Below are positions 18,356 through 27,798 of a DNA stretch of 64,000 bases, one piece after another; position 1 is the first letter of the stretch, and each line of letters opens with the position of its first letter. The DNA lies in the NCBI RefSeq assembly GCF_022436675.1, contig NZ_JAKUJZ010000003.1:260226-324225 (forward strand), written 5' to 3'. The DNA is from Rheinheimera hassiensis. Lineage in GTDB: Bacteria; Pseudomonadota; Gammaproteobacteria; Enterobacterales; Alteromonadaceae. The translations under genes and the position numbers were made by a program. Under the pieces are notes generated by a model. That model had not been told where the DNA came from. It worked only from the letters and a program-made list of their open reading frames with translations, and searched no databases.

Positions 18356-19378
18356 ATGCGATGGGGACAAACAGTAGTTGGTTTGGCAGTGCTCGTAGCA
18401 ACGGCCTGGGGTTGCCTGGCATTGTGGTTTCAACAACCCTATCAGCTTAGCCTTCTGAATTTGGTGGTACTGGCCGTGTGGGGCCTGCTGGGTGCGATTT
18501 CTGCTTTCACGCTTTTTTGGCGTTATCAAGCGCGCTACCGCCGCACTTTACTTGGCGCTTATATGCTGTCGGCGGCGCTGTTACTGGTTTGGTGGCATAA
18601 CATTACCCCTTCGCACAACCGGGATTGGGCCGATGATGTTGCTTATCTGCTTGAATCTGAAATACAAGGTAACGAGGTCACGTTACACAATGTACGTAAT
18701 TTCGAATGGCGTACTGAAACTGATTACACAGCGAACTGGGAAACCCGCAGCTACAACTTAAACCAGCTGGTTTCTGCCGATTTGGTTCTGTCCTACTGGA
18801 TGGGTCCGCATGTTGCGCATACGCTAGTCTCATTTGGTTTTGCCGACGGCCAGCAACTTGTATTTTCGCTGGAGATACGTAAAGAACGCCATGAGTCTTT
18901 TTCTGCTATCGGTGGTTTTTTTCGCCAGTTTGAGCAAGTGCTCATTGCCGCAGACGAACGTGACCTGATCCGCACCCGCAGTAATGCCCGGGGCGAAGAT
19001 GTTTATTTGTATCGCCTTGTCATCCCTCCTGAGCAACTACGCACGCTGTTTCTGGGTTATCTGGAAGCCGGCGAAGGGCTGCGCACCAAACCTGACTTCT
19101 ACCATACTTTAACCAGCAACTGCACAACAATAGTGTTTGATTTAGCCCGCCACATAGCACCGGGGATCCCCCTGGACTACCGGCTGGTATTATCAGGCCA
19201 CTTTGCCGAGTATGCGTATGATTTGGGTGCACTGGTACCGGAGCATAGCTATACGCAATTACAGCAACTGGGGCATATCAATACCCGCGCTAAAAGCAGC
19301 GATAACAATGATAAACACGACTTTTCCCGACTTATCCGCCTGGGTGTCCCAGGAGCGTCTGTTAACAACATTCCGTGA
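18356..19378 (+). CDS. DUF4105 (Lnb N-terminal periplasmic domain) membrane protein
   Basis: A 340-residue protein with three N-terminal membrane segments (up to about residue 83) and a periplasmic domain. The domain matches DUF4105: NVRNFEWRTETDYTANWETR, ADLVLSYWMGPHVAHTLVSF, EIRKERHESFSAIGGFFRQFE and SNCTTIVFDLARH. DUF4105 forms the N-terminal part of the lipoprotein N-acyltransferase Lnb, where conserved Glu, His and Cys act in acyl transfer; comparable residues are present here in KERHESF and SNCTTI. Whether this protein acylates lipoproteins is unproven. ATG follows GGAGACAGTGT. It converges with the LytTR regulator gene. Confidence 0.82.
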   Translation: MRWGQTVVGLAVLVATAWGCLALWFQQPYQLSLLNLVVLAVWGLLGAISAFTLFWRYQARYRRTLLGAYMLSAALLLVWWHNITPSHNRDWADDVAYLLESEIQGNEVTLHNVRNFEWRTETDYTANWETRSYNLNQLVSADLVLSYWMGPHVAHTLVSFGFADGQQLVFSLEIRKERHESFSAIGGFFRQFEQVLIAADERDLIRTRSNARGEDVYLYRLVIPPEQLRTLFLGYLEAGEGLRTKPDFYHTLTSNCTTIVFDLARHIAPGIPLDYRLVLSGHFAEYAYDLGALVPEHSYTQLQQLGHINTRAKSSDNNDKHDFSRLIRLGVPGASVNNIP

Positions 19379-19425
19379 GTTCAGATTGAAGTTTTGCTTG
19401 AAAAAATGCAGTACGTTCAACCACG

Positions 19426-20232
19426 TTAACCAGCTTTGTCGCCTGACAAGCTGAGCTTTAGCTGCCTGCTGTAGGTTCTGCTGACTTTCAGCGATTTACT
19501 GTTCACTAACGTCAGGTTGTACTCTGAATTGATTAACGGTTCGAGCCTGGCGACATGTTGCAGGTTAACAATGGTTGATTTGTGAATACGCAAAAAGCCA
19601 TCAGGCAACACGTCGTTGATCAGGCTTTTTAATCTGGCCCGCATCACAAAGGTATCATCCCGGGTGTGCACACACATATAGTCGCCGGCGGCATCTATCC
19701 ATAAAATATCGGCATAGGGGATCAATTGTGCCGGGTGGTGCCCGTCCTGAATCACCAGCTTTTCCTGTTCAATGCGATATGCGCTGCCAGGCTCAGTTTG
19801 ACGGGCGGTGTCACCATTTAGCAAAATGTCGCGTACTTCCAACATATGCTGTTTGTTGGCCGGGCTATCCAGCCTGGATGACACCCGGGCAATGGCTTCT
19901 GCCAAACGCTCTTTTTTTACCGGTTTAAGTAAATAATCCAGCGCCCGTACTTCAAACGCCTTAACGGCATATTGATGAAAAGCCGTAACAAAAATAATCG
20001 CCGGGCACGATTCCGGCTGCAGCTGTTTAATCAGCTCAAAGCCTGACTTACCGGGCATTTCAATATCGAGGAAAATTAAATCCGGCGCAGTTGCACTGAT
20101 TAATGTCATGGCTTCGTCAACACTGCGCGCATGTCCAACGATGCTGATCTGCGAAAATGCCGCCAGCCGAATGGCCAGCCCTTCAATAGCACTGTATTCG
20201 TCATCTACCAGCAAGGTTTTCAGCTGCTTCAT
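19426..20232 (-). CDS. LytTR-family response regulator
   Basis: A 268-residue regulator with an N-terminal receiver (LLVDDEYSAIEGL, phosphoacceptor Asp in LIFLDIEMPGKSG, LKPVKKERL) and a C-terminal LytTR DNA-binding domain (about 160-265, with ILWIDAAGDYMCVHT, FLRIHKSTIVNL and SRTYSRQLK). It resembles AlgR/LytR regulators. The start ATG overlaps the stop of the sensor gene by 4 bases, indicating translational coupling. The pair lies directly after the beta-glucan genes on the same strand, but a hairpin separates them, so control of those genes is only possible, not shown. Confidence 0.93.
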   Translation of the reverse strand: MKQLKTLLVDDEYSAIEGLAIRLAAFSQISIVGHARSVDEAMTLISATAPDLIFLDIEMPGKSGFELIKQLQPESCPAIIFVTAFHQYAVKAFEVRALDYLLKPVKKERLAEAIARVSSRLDSPANKQHMLEVRDILLNGDTARQTEPGSAYRIEQEKLVIQDGHHPAQLIPYADILWIDAAGDYMCVHTRDDTFVMRARLKSLINDVLPDGFLRIHKSTIVNLQHVARLEPLINSEYNLTLVNSKSLKVSRTYSRQLKLSLSGDKAG

Positions 20233-21290
20233 ATAGTGTTCTCTGACAATTCCAGCGGGATTGAAATGTTGATCCAGGCACCACCCTTTTCATCATTGCC
20301 CAGCTTAAAACAACTGGCCTGCGGATACATCAGCTGTAGTCTGTCCTGACAGTTTTTCATGCCAATGCCACGCGAGGCCGGCTCTGGCAGATTAAAACCA
20401 GTACCGCTATCACTAACACAAATATGTAACCGGCCGTCGTCACAGCTAAAATTAACGGCAATAGCAATATTATTCTTGTTGCCAATACCGTGTTTCAAGG
20501 CATTTTCAACCAGCGGCTGCAACAATAGCGATGGCATCAGCGCAGAATTACAGCCTTTGTCTGCACTGATCTGTACATTAAGTTCACTTTGAAAGCGGCA
20601 CTGCTCAATATCAATATAGGTTTGCAACAGCGTTATTTCTTCTTGTACCGTGATTTTTTCCAGCGGATCGGTATATAAGCTGTAACGCAAAAAATCACAG
20701 AGTTTTTCCAGCATAGTTATCGCATTGGCATTGTGCTGCTTCAAAATCAGGGTACAGATAGCATTGATACTGTTAAACATAAAATGCGGGTTCAGCTGGT
20801 AGCGCAACATTTTAAGCTGCGACTCTTTTGCCAGATGCAGCGCTTCAGCCGCTTTATGCTTTTGCTCGGCATTATCCAGATAGATTTTTATACCATAGTA
20901 ACCGGCGGTCCAGGTTGCCAGCATGGTTAACGACGCCGATGTCCAGGTGCCAAAGTCGAACCAGGTCATCTGCTGCCACCAACTGCCATAAAACCACTGC
21001 AAGCTATGCCATTTAAACTGGGTCCACAGCAGTGACGCTGCCAGTAAACAGATAATATGCAAGCAAACGCTTACCCCGACCGGTTCCTGCCTGAACCAGG
21101 CATATAGCCGCTTTAGCAGCAGAGTAATAAAAAAACCGCAGCAGGTATCCAATAGCAAATGCGGCAGATGAATGCTCCACGGCTCCTGGCCGGGCATTTT
21201 AATCATCAGTTCGGTAAGCACAGCGTAGGCTACCCAACCACAATATTGGCATAACCAGAACAGCTGTGTTTTTGATTCTAACTTTATCAA
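20229..21290 (-). CDS. LytS/YpdA-type sensor histidine kinase
   Basis: A 353-residue membrane kinase with four predicted N-terminal transmembrane helices (to about residue 150), a short coiled coil (AEQKHKAAEALHLAKESQ), the His_kinase domain LRYQLNPHFMFNSINAI with the phospho-His, and an HATPase_c domain with LLQPLVENALKHGI and GTGFNLPEPASRGIGMKN. It would phosphorylate the adjacent LytTR regulator. The start is TTG at 21290; no upstream start exists in frame because of a stop. The ribosome binding site is weak. Two direct repeats lie just upstream. Confidence 0.92.
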   Translation of the reverse strand: MIKLESKTQLFWLCQYCGWVAYAVLTELMIKMPGQEPWSIHLPHLLLDTCCGFFITLLLKRLYAWFRQEPVGVSVCLHIICLLAASLLWTQFKWHSLQWFYGSWWQQMTWFDFGTWTSASLTMLATWTAGYYGIKIYLDNAEQKHKAAEALHLAKESQLKMLRYQLNPHFMFNSINAICTLILKQHNANAITMLEKLCDFLRYSLYTDPLEKITVQEEITLLQTYIDIEQCRFQSELNVQISADKGCNSALMPSLLLQPLVENALKHGIGNKNNIAIAVNFSCDDGRLHICVSDSGTGFNLPEPASRGIGMKNCQDRLQLMYPQASCFKLGNDEKGGAWINISIPLELSENTI

Positions 21291-21297
21291 GTTACTT

Positions 21298-21318
21298 TCA
21301 CTTCACTATCACTTCACT
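21298..21318 (-). repeat. two direct repeats before the sensor kinase start
   Basis: TCACTTCACT occurs at 21298-21307 and again at 21309-21318, an 11-base period close to one helical turn, 8 bases upstream of the TTG start. LytTR regulators bind direct repeats, so this could be an autoregulatory site. It could also affect ribosome binding, since it overlaps that region. Confidence 0.45.
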
Positions 21319-21342
21319 GCCTTAGGCTTAGCGCTAAATATT

Positions 21343-21368
21343 GTGCCGGGCCTGTTATTACCCGGCAC
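21343..21368 (-). terminator. hairpin between GH3 gene and two-component system
   Basis: GTGCCGGG (21343-21350) pairs with CCCGGCAC (21361-21368) around a 10-base loop, 13 bases after the GH3 stop. The minus strand continues AATATTTAG, not a strong T run. It may end or reduce transcription from the glucan genes into the kinase gene. Confidence 0.55.
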
Positions 21369-21381
21369 GATATCACTGTAT

Positions 21382-23943
21382 TTACTGCGCGCAGTCAAGT
21401 ACCTGTGTGGTTTGCGCCACACTATTCACCAGCGCTATATCCGCCAGCGCCACGCTAAACGGCTGTTTTGTGCTTAGCCGCATGGCATCTTCTGCTACTT
21501 GTGGTGCCCCGGCACCTTCGCAATGCAGCGCCAGTGCGATAGTATGCCATTGACCGCGCTCAAGACCAGTTAAAAGCGGCAGCAGCGATTCTGAGCGCAG
21601 GCATGAGGACTGCTGACACATCAGCTCTATGCTGACATCTGCAGAGGGTGTTTGATCAAGCCGGATACTCATCTGCATAAATTTACTGTCACCAAGCACC
21701 GTTAATGGCTGCGCCGCGGTGTATCTCAGGCTGACTGTGGCGCTTGCACTTGCATTGGCATTGCCACCCTCAGTTTGCCAGACAAACTTACGGCCATCTT
21801 CCTGATAAGCCAAATTAACTGACTGCATTGATAAACTTTTACCATCGCCACTCACTGCAGCAGACGCATTAACCGTTTTTTGCCCTGTTGTACTGTCTGA
21901 TAATGCCCAGCTCAGGCCATCGGCCAGATTTCTGACAAACAGCGGCAGCTGCTCGCCACGGTTTTGTTTTGCCGCTGCGCGGGTAACTTCTGAAAATTGC
22001 GCCAGCCTGGTGTTGTCGGCATAGGTAAGGCCGTAGCCATAAGCAAACAACGGTTCATACTGCGCATCTTTGATATTAAGCAGGTACTGATCATCATACT
22101 TCGGCCAGGAGAAACTGAGCTTACCGCTAAAGTCATGCTGTATATTGCCCTTGCTGTCGGTCAACAACACATCAGCAATACCCTGCCCTTCAGAGCCCGG
22201 TAACCAGGCTGCCACAAAGGCCTCAGAGGCATTAAGCTCTTTATTTACCCACAACGGCCGGCCGCTTAAAAACACCGTTACCACAGGAATATTCTGCTGC
22301 TTTAAGCGTTGCAGCAGCGCTAAATCGCGTTTGTTGCCATGCTGATATTCCAGTAGCTGAATATCGCCAAACCACTCGGCATAGGGCTCTTCGCCAATAA
22401 CCACTATGGCAATATCGGGCTTGCTGCTGTATTGCCCCTCTTTACTCAGTTCTACCGTACCGCCGGCGGCTTCAATTTGCTGGCGTAAGCCGGCGTAAAC
22501 TGATGTGGCATTGGGAAAATCAGCATTGGTGTTATCAGTACCCTGCCAGGACACGCTCCAGCCACCGGCCTGTTTGGCAATATTGTCGGCGCCGTCACCG
22601 GCAATCAGTACCCGGCTTTTTGGCGAAATGGGCAGAATGTTGTCGTTGTTCTTCAGCAGCACCAGCGATTTTCTTACCGCTTCTCTGGCCAACTCACGGT
22701 GTTCCGGCGCATTAAACCACTCTGGCTTTAACGATTCCGGCCGCGTTGAGGGTTTACCACGCTTAAATACGCCCCAACGTATTTTGGCGCGCAAAAACCG
22801 CCGTACCGCATCATCCAGCCTTGTTGTTGCAATAACACCGTCTTTTACCTGCTGTACGGTATTGTGGTAAAAGGCTTCAAAGTGCTCCGGCACCATCATT
22901 ACGTCTACGCCGGCATTAAAGGCCGCGGCGCATTGTTCTAAATCGCAGCCATCAACAAATTTATGCGCGTTCCAGTCACTGATGACAAAGCCATCAAAGC
23001 CCATTTGCTGTTTCAATACTTTGGTCAGCAGGTAGTGATCACCATGCACCCGCTTGCCGTTCCAGCTGTTAAAGGATGCCATCACCGACTGCACCCCGCT
23101 ACTTATCGCCGTGTAGTAACCGGCAGCATGAATATCACGCAGGCTTTGCTCATCGGCCAGCGTATCGCCACGGTCAAGGCCGTTTTCGGTGCCACCATCG
23201 CCGATAAAGTGCTTGGCGGTAGCAATACGGTGGTAAAAGCTTAAAAAATCATCGCCAATATCGCCTTGCACCCCGGTTACCATCGGCCCGGCATAGGCCG
23301 CGACGACTTCAGGATCTTCAGCGTAACTTTCATAGGTGCGGCCCCAGCGATCATCTCTTACCACTGCAACGGTAGGGGCAAACATCCACTCAATACCGGT
23401 TGCCGCCACTTCTTTGGCTGTAGCCCGGCCAATGCGGTGAATTAAATCAGCATCTCTGGCGGCTCCCAGGCCAATATTGTGCGGAAACAGCGTAGCGCCA
23501 AACACATTGCTGTGGCCATGCATAGCATCGGTGCCCCAGATGGTTGGAATGCTGCTGCCATCTTCGCTGCTGTCGAGCGAGGCGGCATACATTTCATCGG
23601 CATACTTTAGCCAGGTTTTGGCATCGGCCTGCTTTTGGCCATAGGGTGCAGTGTTACCACCATTAAGATAAGAGCCAAAGCCGTACTTGCGCATTTGGGC
23701 AACACTCAGATAGCCAATTTCCGGCTGGACTATTTGTGCCACTTTCTGCTCTACGCTCATATTTGCCAGCAAGACATCCAGCTGTTGCTCTGTCGCCGCA
23801 TCGGTTTTTAACGCCGTGCCGGCCTTTGGCCAGCTAACTTTAGCTGTATCTGCGGCTGCATCTGCAGAGAGCCCGCTTAGCGGAAACAGCAGCGAGCCTA
23901 ACAAAAATGTTTTGCGAAGCACTGCATCTGATAGTGAAAACAT
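21382..23943 (-). CDS. glycoside hydrolase family 3 exo-beta-glucosidase
   Basis: An 853-residue exported enzyme that releases glucose from beta-1,3 or beta-1,4 glucans. An N-terminal hydrophobic signal (FLLGSLLFPLSGLSADA) precedes the GH3 barrel with IPTIWGTDAMHGHSNV, AKHFIGDGGT and the nucleophile Asp in GFVISDWNAHKF, then the second GH3 domain with KSLVLLKNNDNILPI and YAEWFGD. A C-terminal beta-sandwich (about 690-853) resembles that of ExoP-type glucohydrolases. ATG at 23943 with AAGGAA in front is preferred over the GTG 7 codons upstream. It follows the GH16 gene after 60 bases, so both are probably one operon. Confidence 0.93.
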   Translation of the reverse strand: MFSLSDAVLRKTFLLGSLLFPLSGLSADAAADTAKVSWPKAGTALKTDAATEQQLDVLLANMSVEQKVAQIVQPEIGYLSVAQMRKYGFGSYLNGGNTAPYGQKQADAKTWLKYADEMYAASLDSSEDGSSIPTIWGTDAMHGHSNVFGATLFPHNIGLGAARDADLIHRIGRATAKEVAATGIEWMFAPTVAVVRDDRWGRTYESYAEDPEVVAAYAGPMVTGVQGDIGDDFLSFYHRIATAKHFIGDGGTENGLDRGDTLADEQSLRDIHAAGYYTAISSGVQSVMASFNSWNGKRVHGDHYLLTKVLKQQMGFDGFVISDWNAHKFVDGCDLEQCAAAFNAGVDVMMVPEHFEAFYHNTVQQVKDGVIATTRLDDAVRRFLRAKIRWGVFKRGKPSTRPESLKPEWFNAPEHRELAREAVRKSLVLLKNNDNILPISPKSRVLIAGDGADNIAKQAGGWSVSWQGTDNTNADFPNATSVYAGLRQQIEAAGGTVELSKEGQYSSKPDIAIVVIGEEPYAEWFGDIQLLEYQHGNKRDLALLQRLKQQNIPVVTVFLSGRPLWVNKELNASEAFVAAWLPGSEGQGIADVLLTDSKGNIQHDFSGKLSFSWPKYDDQYLLNIKDAQYEPLFAYGYGLTYADNTRLAQFSEVTRAAAKQNRGEQLPLFVRNLADGLSWALSDSTTGQKTVNASAAVSGDGKSLSMQSVNLAYQEDGRKFVWQTEGGNANASASATVSLRYTAAQPLTVLGDSKFMQMSIRLDQTPSADVSIELMCQQSSCLRSESLLPLLTGLERGQWHTIALALHCEGAGAPQVAEDAMRLSTKQPFSVALADIALVNSVAQTTQVLDCAQ

Positions 23944-24003
23944 AACGGGTTCCTTCGTCTGCACAGACCACGCAATAAAATTGCCGCGGCAGACACTTGC
24001 TGT

Positions 24004-24783
24004 TTAATAGGGAATATATTCAATGAAGTCGTAATAGGCCCAGGCGTTACCGCCAAAGTACTGGCCGGGAAAGTAAAAGCCGTCTTGCGAGTTGTCACCG
24101 TGCCAGTGGTTAAGCATAATTTTGGTGTTATCTACCGGCCAGGCATAAGCCGGTATTTCATCAGCTGCCAGATAACCATCACCATTATCTTTATAAACCG
24201 TCCGGATAGTTTGCTCATTACCCGCAGCATCAAATACATACCAGCGAATTTGGTTTTCACGCCAGTCAAAGCCTATTGTCAGCAGGTCTTGCTGAATATT
24301 CAGTCCGTACTGGCCAAGATCGATGTCCTGCTCCCAACTTTGATAGGTACCGCCCTGTGGCTGGTAAATTACGTTGGTATGCACCACATTGCCAAGCGAG
24401 GGCAGAAACTCGATATCAATTTCCTGCCAGGCCCGGCCGGGCGCATCCCACCAGGAGGTATAGGTAAAAATTGATGCGACAGTACCGGGGGTATTACCGG
24501 TTTTCAGTGCGCCCTGCACTTTGCCGTAACCGTAACTGCTGCGGCTTTGCAGCTCTGAGCAACTGCCCTGGCTTAGTGCCAGCGTAATGCCATGCGAGCT
24601 GGGTGAAACCATGCCGGGTGTAAAGGTACAACCAAAAGGCGAGCCATTACTGCCCGTTCTGGCAGACCAGATACCGCTGTTAAAGCCCCAGCTAAAGTCG
24701 TCTTTAAAGTAGCCGGCGTGGGCCGACGTCGTGCTAACAAAACAAAAAGCAGCACAGATGAGGTTGGTAGTGTTTTTCATCAT
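24004..24783 (-). CDS. glycoside hydrolase family 16 beta-glucanase (licheninase-like)
   Basis: A 259-residue secreted enzyme with a signal peptide ending near AHAGYF. The GH16 catalytic motif appears as QEIDIEFLPS, giving the nucleophile and acid/base Glu with the Asp between, and the flanking SRSSYGYGKVQGALKTG and WYVFDAAG segments fit the jelly roll. It lacks extra binding modules. The size and motif suit endo-beta-1,3-1,4 or beta-1,3-glucanases; the exact bond is not decidable by eye. It sits between the TonB receptor and the GH3 enzyme, giving a complete external cleavage, uptake and trimming set. Confidence 0.92.
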   Translation of the reverse strand: MMKNTTNLICAAFCFVSTTSAHAGYFKDDFSWGFNSGIWSARTGSNGSPFGCTFTPGMVSPSSHGITLALSQGSCSELQSRSSYGYGKVQGALKTGNTPGTVASIFTYTSWWDAPGRAWQEIDIEFLPSLGNVVHTNVIYQPQGGTYQSWEQDIDLGQYGLNIQQDLLTIGFDWRENQIRWYVFDAAGNEQTIRTVYKDNGDGYLAADEIPAYAWPVDNTKIMLNHWHGDNSQDGFYFPGQYFGGNAWAYYDFIEYIPY

Positions 24784-24808
24784 GATGTCCTGTCTGTTGT
24801 GGGATAGA

Positions 24809-24841
24809 GCGCCCGCACCGAAAACGTGCTGATGCGGGCGC
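24809..24841 (-). promoter_or_regulatory. intercistronic hairpin between TonB receptor and GH16
   Basis: GCGCCCGCA (24809-24817) and TGCGGGCGC (24833-24841) form a perfect 9-pair GC stem with a 15-base loop. No T run follows on the minus strand. Such stems often protect the upstream receptor mRNA from 3' exonucleases while letting part of the transcription pass into the enzymes. Confidence 0.55.
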
Positions 24842-24861
24842 AGTATTACAGAAGGCCGCGG

Positions 24862-27552
24862 CTAGAAATTAAAACCGGCACGGATGCCGTAGTAACGTGG
24901 CATACCAAAGCTGCCTTTGTTGATGCCTTTGCCGGTGTTATTCCAGTACTGCACCATTTCATCAGTAGCATTATTAACAAACACTTCGGCGTACCAGGCC
25001 TGGCTTTGCGGTTCATATTTTAATGACGCATTAACCATGGTATAGGCGTCACGTTTATCGGTAATGTACTGCGCCGCTTCATCGCTTACCGCGAAGTCCA
25101 TGTCATCCAGATGTTTATCCAGGTTCCAGATGGTAGTGTAAGACTTATCTTTCCAGCTCAGATTAAACCAGCTGTGTACATAGCCAAAGCGGCCTAAATC
25201 AAAGCTGTGGGTATAGCTGATATTAGCGGTAAAGCGTGGCGTCATGGCCAGATCATTGCCTTTGAGGTTAGTAGTCAGCTGGGTATTTTCCGGGTCTATC
25301 GAGTCTTCATACGACAAGCCAAACAGGTATTCCGGGTCGTAATCCCACTTGGTGATCCAATCGTCGGTAACACGGGCATGGGTCCAGGTGGCATAACCGG
25401 TAATACGGCCATTCTGGTATGGCTTCCAGTCAAACTCAAACTCAATGCCCTTAATGGTAGAGCCCGGCACGTTTTGCGTGTAATAGGCAATAACCGGCTG
25501 GTTTTGGAAATCCAGCACCGGCATGCCGTTTTCATCAAGAATGGGCGCGCCGTTTTCGTCTTCAACGGGCGATAAACGCTCGACATTGCCGATTGAACCG
25601 ACTGAGGCATACTGCATATCGGTATAGTCGGTGTAGAAAAACGCTGCTTGCAGATTTAGCGAGTTATTCAGGAAGCTTGATTTGGCACCAAACTCTAACG
25701 TCAGCACTTTTTCCGGATCAAACTGAGTTTCAAACCGGCTTACCTCACCGGTTCTGTCGTTTACCACTTCAAATACATCACCGATACCGCCGGCTTTAAA
25801 GCCTGACGCCAGATAGCTGTACAACATGGTGTCCTGGCTCAGGTTATAATCCAGGCCAATTCTGAAGTCGTGGTTACGCCACTGGCCTTTATTATCGTTT
25901 TCAAAGTACGAGGCATACAGCGCCGGATCATTAAAATAATCCACCGGTAACTCATTAAGTACAGTGCGGTTTAACCAGCCCGGCGCACAGCCATCGGCAT
26001 TCGAGCAGCGATAAGTGCGGCCGCCTTTGTCTTGCTTGGTCTCATGGCTGTAACGGTAGCCAAAGGTGGCATGCAAGTCAGCAGTAATATTGTAAGTTGC
26101 CTGGCCAAACAGCGCATAAGCTGTGGTAGAGCGGTCTGGCTGATCCCAGAATGCTTTGTCATCCATCGGGTTATCGTAATAACCCAGTGTTGTCGTCTTC
26201 TCATAGAAGTAATTCACGCCGGTTATCCAGACCAGGTCGCCAAATTCGTCAGACTGCAGCTGAATTTCTGTCGAGTAAGATGTCGCACCGGTACCTTTGA
26301 GGAAATAGATAGCGCCATCCCAGGGGTCAAGGCCGGTTTCACTGTCCTGGGCAGACGATCTGTCCATGTCCTCATAGCCCACCTGCCACACCAGGCTTAA
26401 TTCATCATTAATGCTGTAGTTCAGTGTATTGCGCAGATAGGTGATATCCAGGTTCAGTTCACCCGGTACGTTAACCACTGCCTGATAGGTATTGTCGCTG
26501 GGTAAAAACGACGAACAATCACCGCCATATTCAGCCGGCCGGCCGCGTAGCTGATCGCAGTTAACCAAGTCGAGCGTGCCGGCACTGTTGTTCACATATT
26601 GCTGAAACACGGTATGGTTGCTAAAAAGCCCGTGTGCCGGTTGCCACAGCGTGCTGATGCGAAACGAGTGCTCGTTAGCATTATTATAAAAATCTGCTTT
26701 ATCGGCTGGTGTCAAAGCACGCACCCGCTGCGCCTCCGGATCGGTGCCGGCACCGTCTATCCACCAGTTTTCCCGCTGTGTCACGGTAGAGCCAATGCCC
26801 TGGTAAGAGTCTTCAGAAATCACCGGCGCGTTTAGCACATCCTCGCTAAGGCGGCGTATGTCGTACTGGTTTGGATCCCAGTAACCTTCCAGGTAAGAGT
26901 CACGTTTTAAGCCTTTTGCCGCAATACGCACAGCAAATTCGTCATTTAGCGGAATATTAATAAAACCGCCGAGGTTTTTGCTGTTAAATCTGCCCGCTTC
27001 AGCATTAATATTGCCAGCAAAACCAGTGAAATCAGGCTTGGCTGAAATAACATTAATACTGCCAACGGTTGAGTTGCGGCCAAATAAGGTGCCCTGCGGC
27101 CCGCGTAGCGCCTCAACCCTTTCAACGTCGTACATCAGTGCCAGCGCGCCCTGCATCCGCGGCGAGTAAATGCCATCTAAATGCACGCCAACAGCCGGGT
27201 CGCCCAGCTCGGTAATATTGGTAGAGCGCACACCCCGCATAGAAATAACCGGCGCTGCCTGATCTGTTGCAGTTGAAATATCAAGCCCCGGCACTAAATC
27301 GGCAATATCTTTTACGTTATTAACCCCGCTTTGCCTAAGCTGCGCTTCACTTAGCGCGGATATCGCCACAGGCGTTTCCATCAATCTGGTTTTACGCTTG
27401 GTAGCCGTAACCGAAATCACTTCAATTGCGGTGTCATTTTTTGCTGATGCTTGTTTTACTGCATCATCCGAAGCCTGTTCAGTTTCCTGTGCAGCCAGCG
27501 GCAATGAAAAAGCCATTACAATGGCCATGGTTATAGTATTAAGCTTTAGCAT
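24862..27552 (-). CDS. TonB-dependent receptor of the beta-glucan locus
   Basis: An 896-residue outer-membrane receptor. The signal peptide (MAIVMAFSLPLAAQ) is followed by the TonB box IEVISVTATKRKT, a plug with VPGLDISTATDQAAPVISM and LRGPQGTLFGRNSTVGSIN, and a barrel ending YGIRAGFNF with terminal Phe. The plug is of the type seen in SusC-independent, oligosaccharide or siderophore-like receptors. Because GH16 and GH3 genes follow on the same strand, import of beta-gluco-oligosaccharides is inferred. A 246-base gap upstream contains no gene and no palindrome I recognise. Confidence 0.91.
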   Translation of the reverse strand: MLKLNTITMAIVMAFSLPLAAQETEQASDDAVKQASAKNDTAIEVISVTATKRKTRLMETPVAISALSEAQLRQSGVNNVKDIADLVPGLDISTATDQAAPVISMRGVRSTNITELGDPAVGVHLDGIYSPRMQGALALMYDVERVEALRGPQGTLFGRNSTVGSINVISAKPDFTGFAGNINAEAGRFNSKNLGGFINIPLNDEFAVRIAAKGLKRDSYLEGYWDPNQYDIRRLSEDVLNAPVISEDSYQGIGSTVTQRENWWIDGAGTDPEAQRVRALTPADKADFYNNANEHSFRISTLWQPAHGLFSNHTVFQQYVNNSAGTLDLVNCDQLRGRPAEYGGDCSSFLPSDNTYQAVVNVPGELNLDITYLRNTLNYSINDELSLVWQVGYEDMDRSSAQDSETGLDPWDGAIYFLKGTGATSYSTEIQLQSDEFGDLVWITGVNYFYEKTTTLGYYDNPMDDKAFWDQPDRSTTAYALFGQATYNITADLHATFGYRYSHETKQDKGGRTYRCSNADGCAPGWLNRTVLNELPVDYFNDPALYASYFENDNKGQWRNHDFRIGLDYNLSQDTMLYSYLASGFKAGGIGDVFEVVNDRTGEVSRFETQFDPEKVLTLEFGAKSSFLNNSLNLQAAFFYTDYTDMQYASVGSIGNVERLSPVEDENGAPILDENGMPVLDFQNQPVIAYYTQNVPGSTIKGIEFEFDWKPYQNGRITGYATWTHARVTDDWITKWDYDPEYLFGLSYEDSIDPENTQLTTNLKGNDLAMTPRFTANISYTHSFDLGRFGYVHSWFNLSWKDKSYTTIWNLDKHLDDMDFAVSDEAAQYITDKRDAYTMVNASLKYEPQSQAWYAEVFVNNATDEMVQYWNNTGKGINKGSFGMPRYYGIRAGFNF

Positions 27553-27798
27553 GTCTTATCCTCCCCGGATCTACTTAGTTTTTTGCAGGCACAACTACCC
27601 TGCTGTTGTTATTTTTTAAGCACTTTAGTCGGGGTATCTAAGAGAAGGCTATATCATTTCGGTAAAGCGAACTGCTGGTAATACAACACGATATTTCTGC
27701 TATCAGAGGGCGTAGTTCTGGTGCAATAAGACGCAGCAATAAACCAATAATTTCAGCCGGCTGATAGCAACTGCAGTAAATTAAATTGAGCCGCGATG

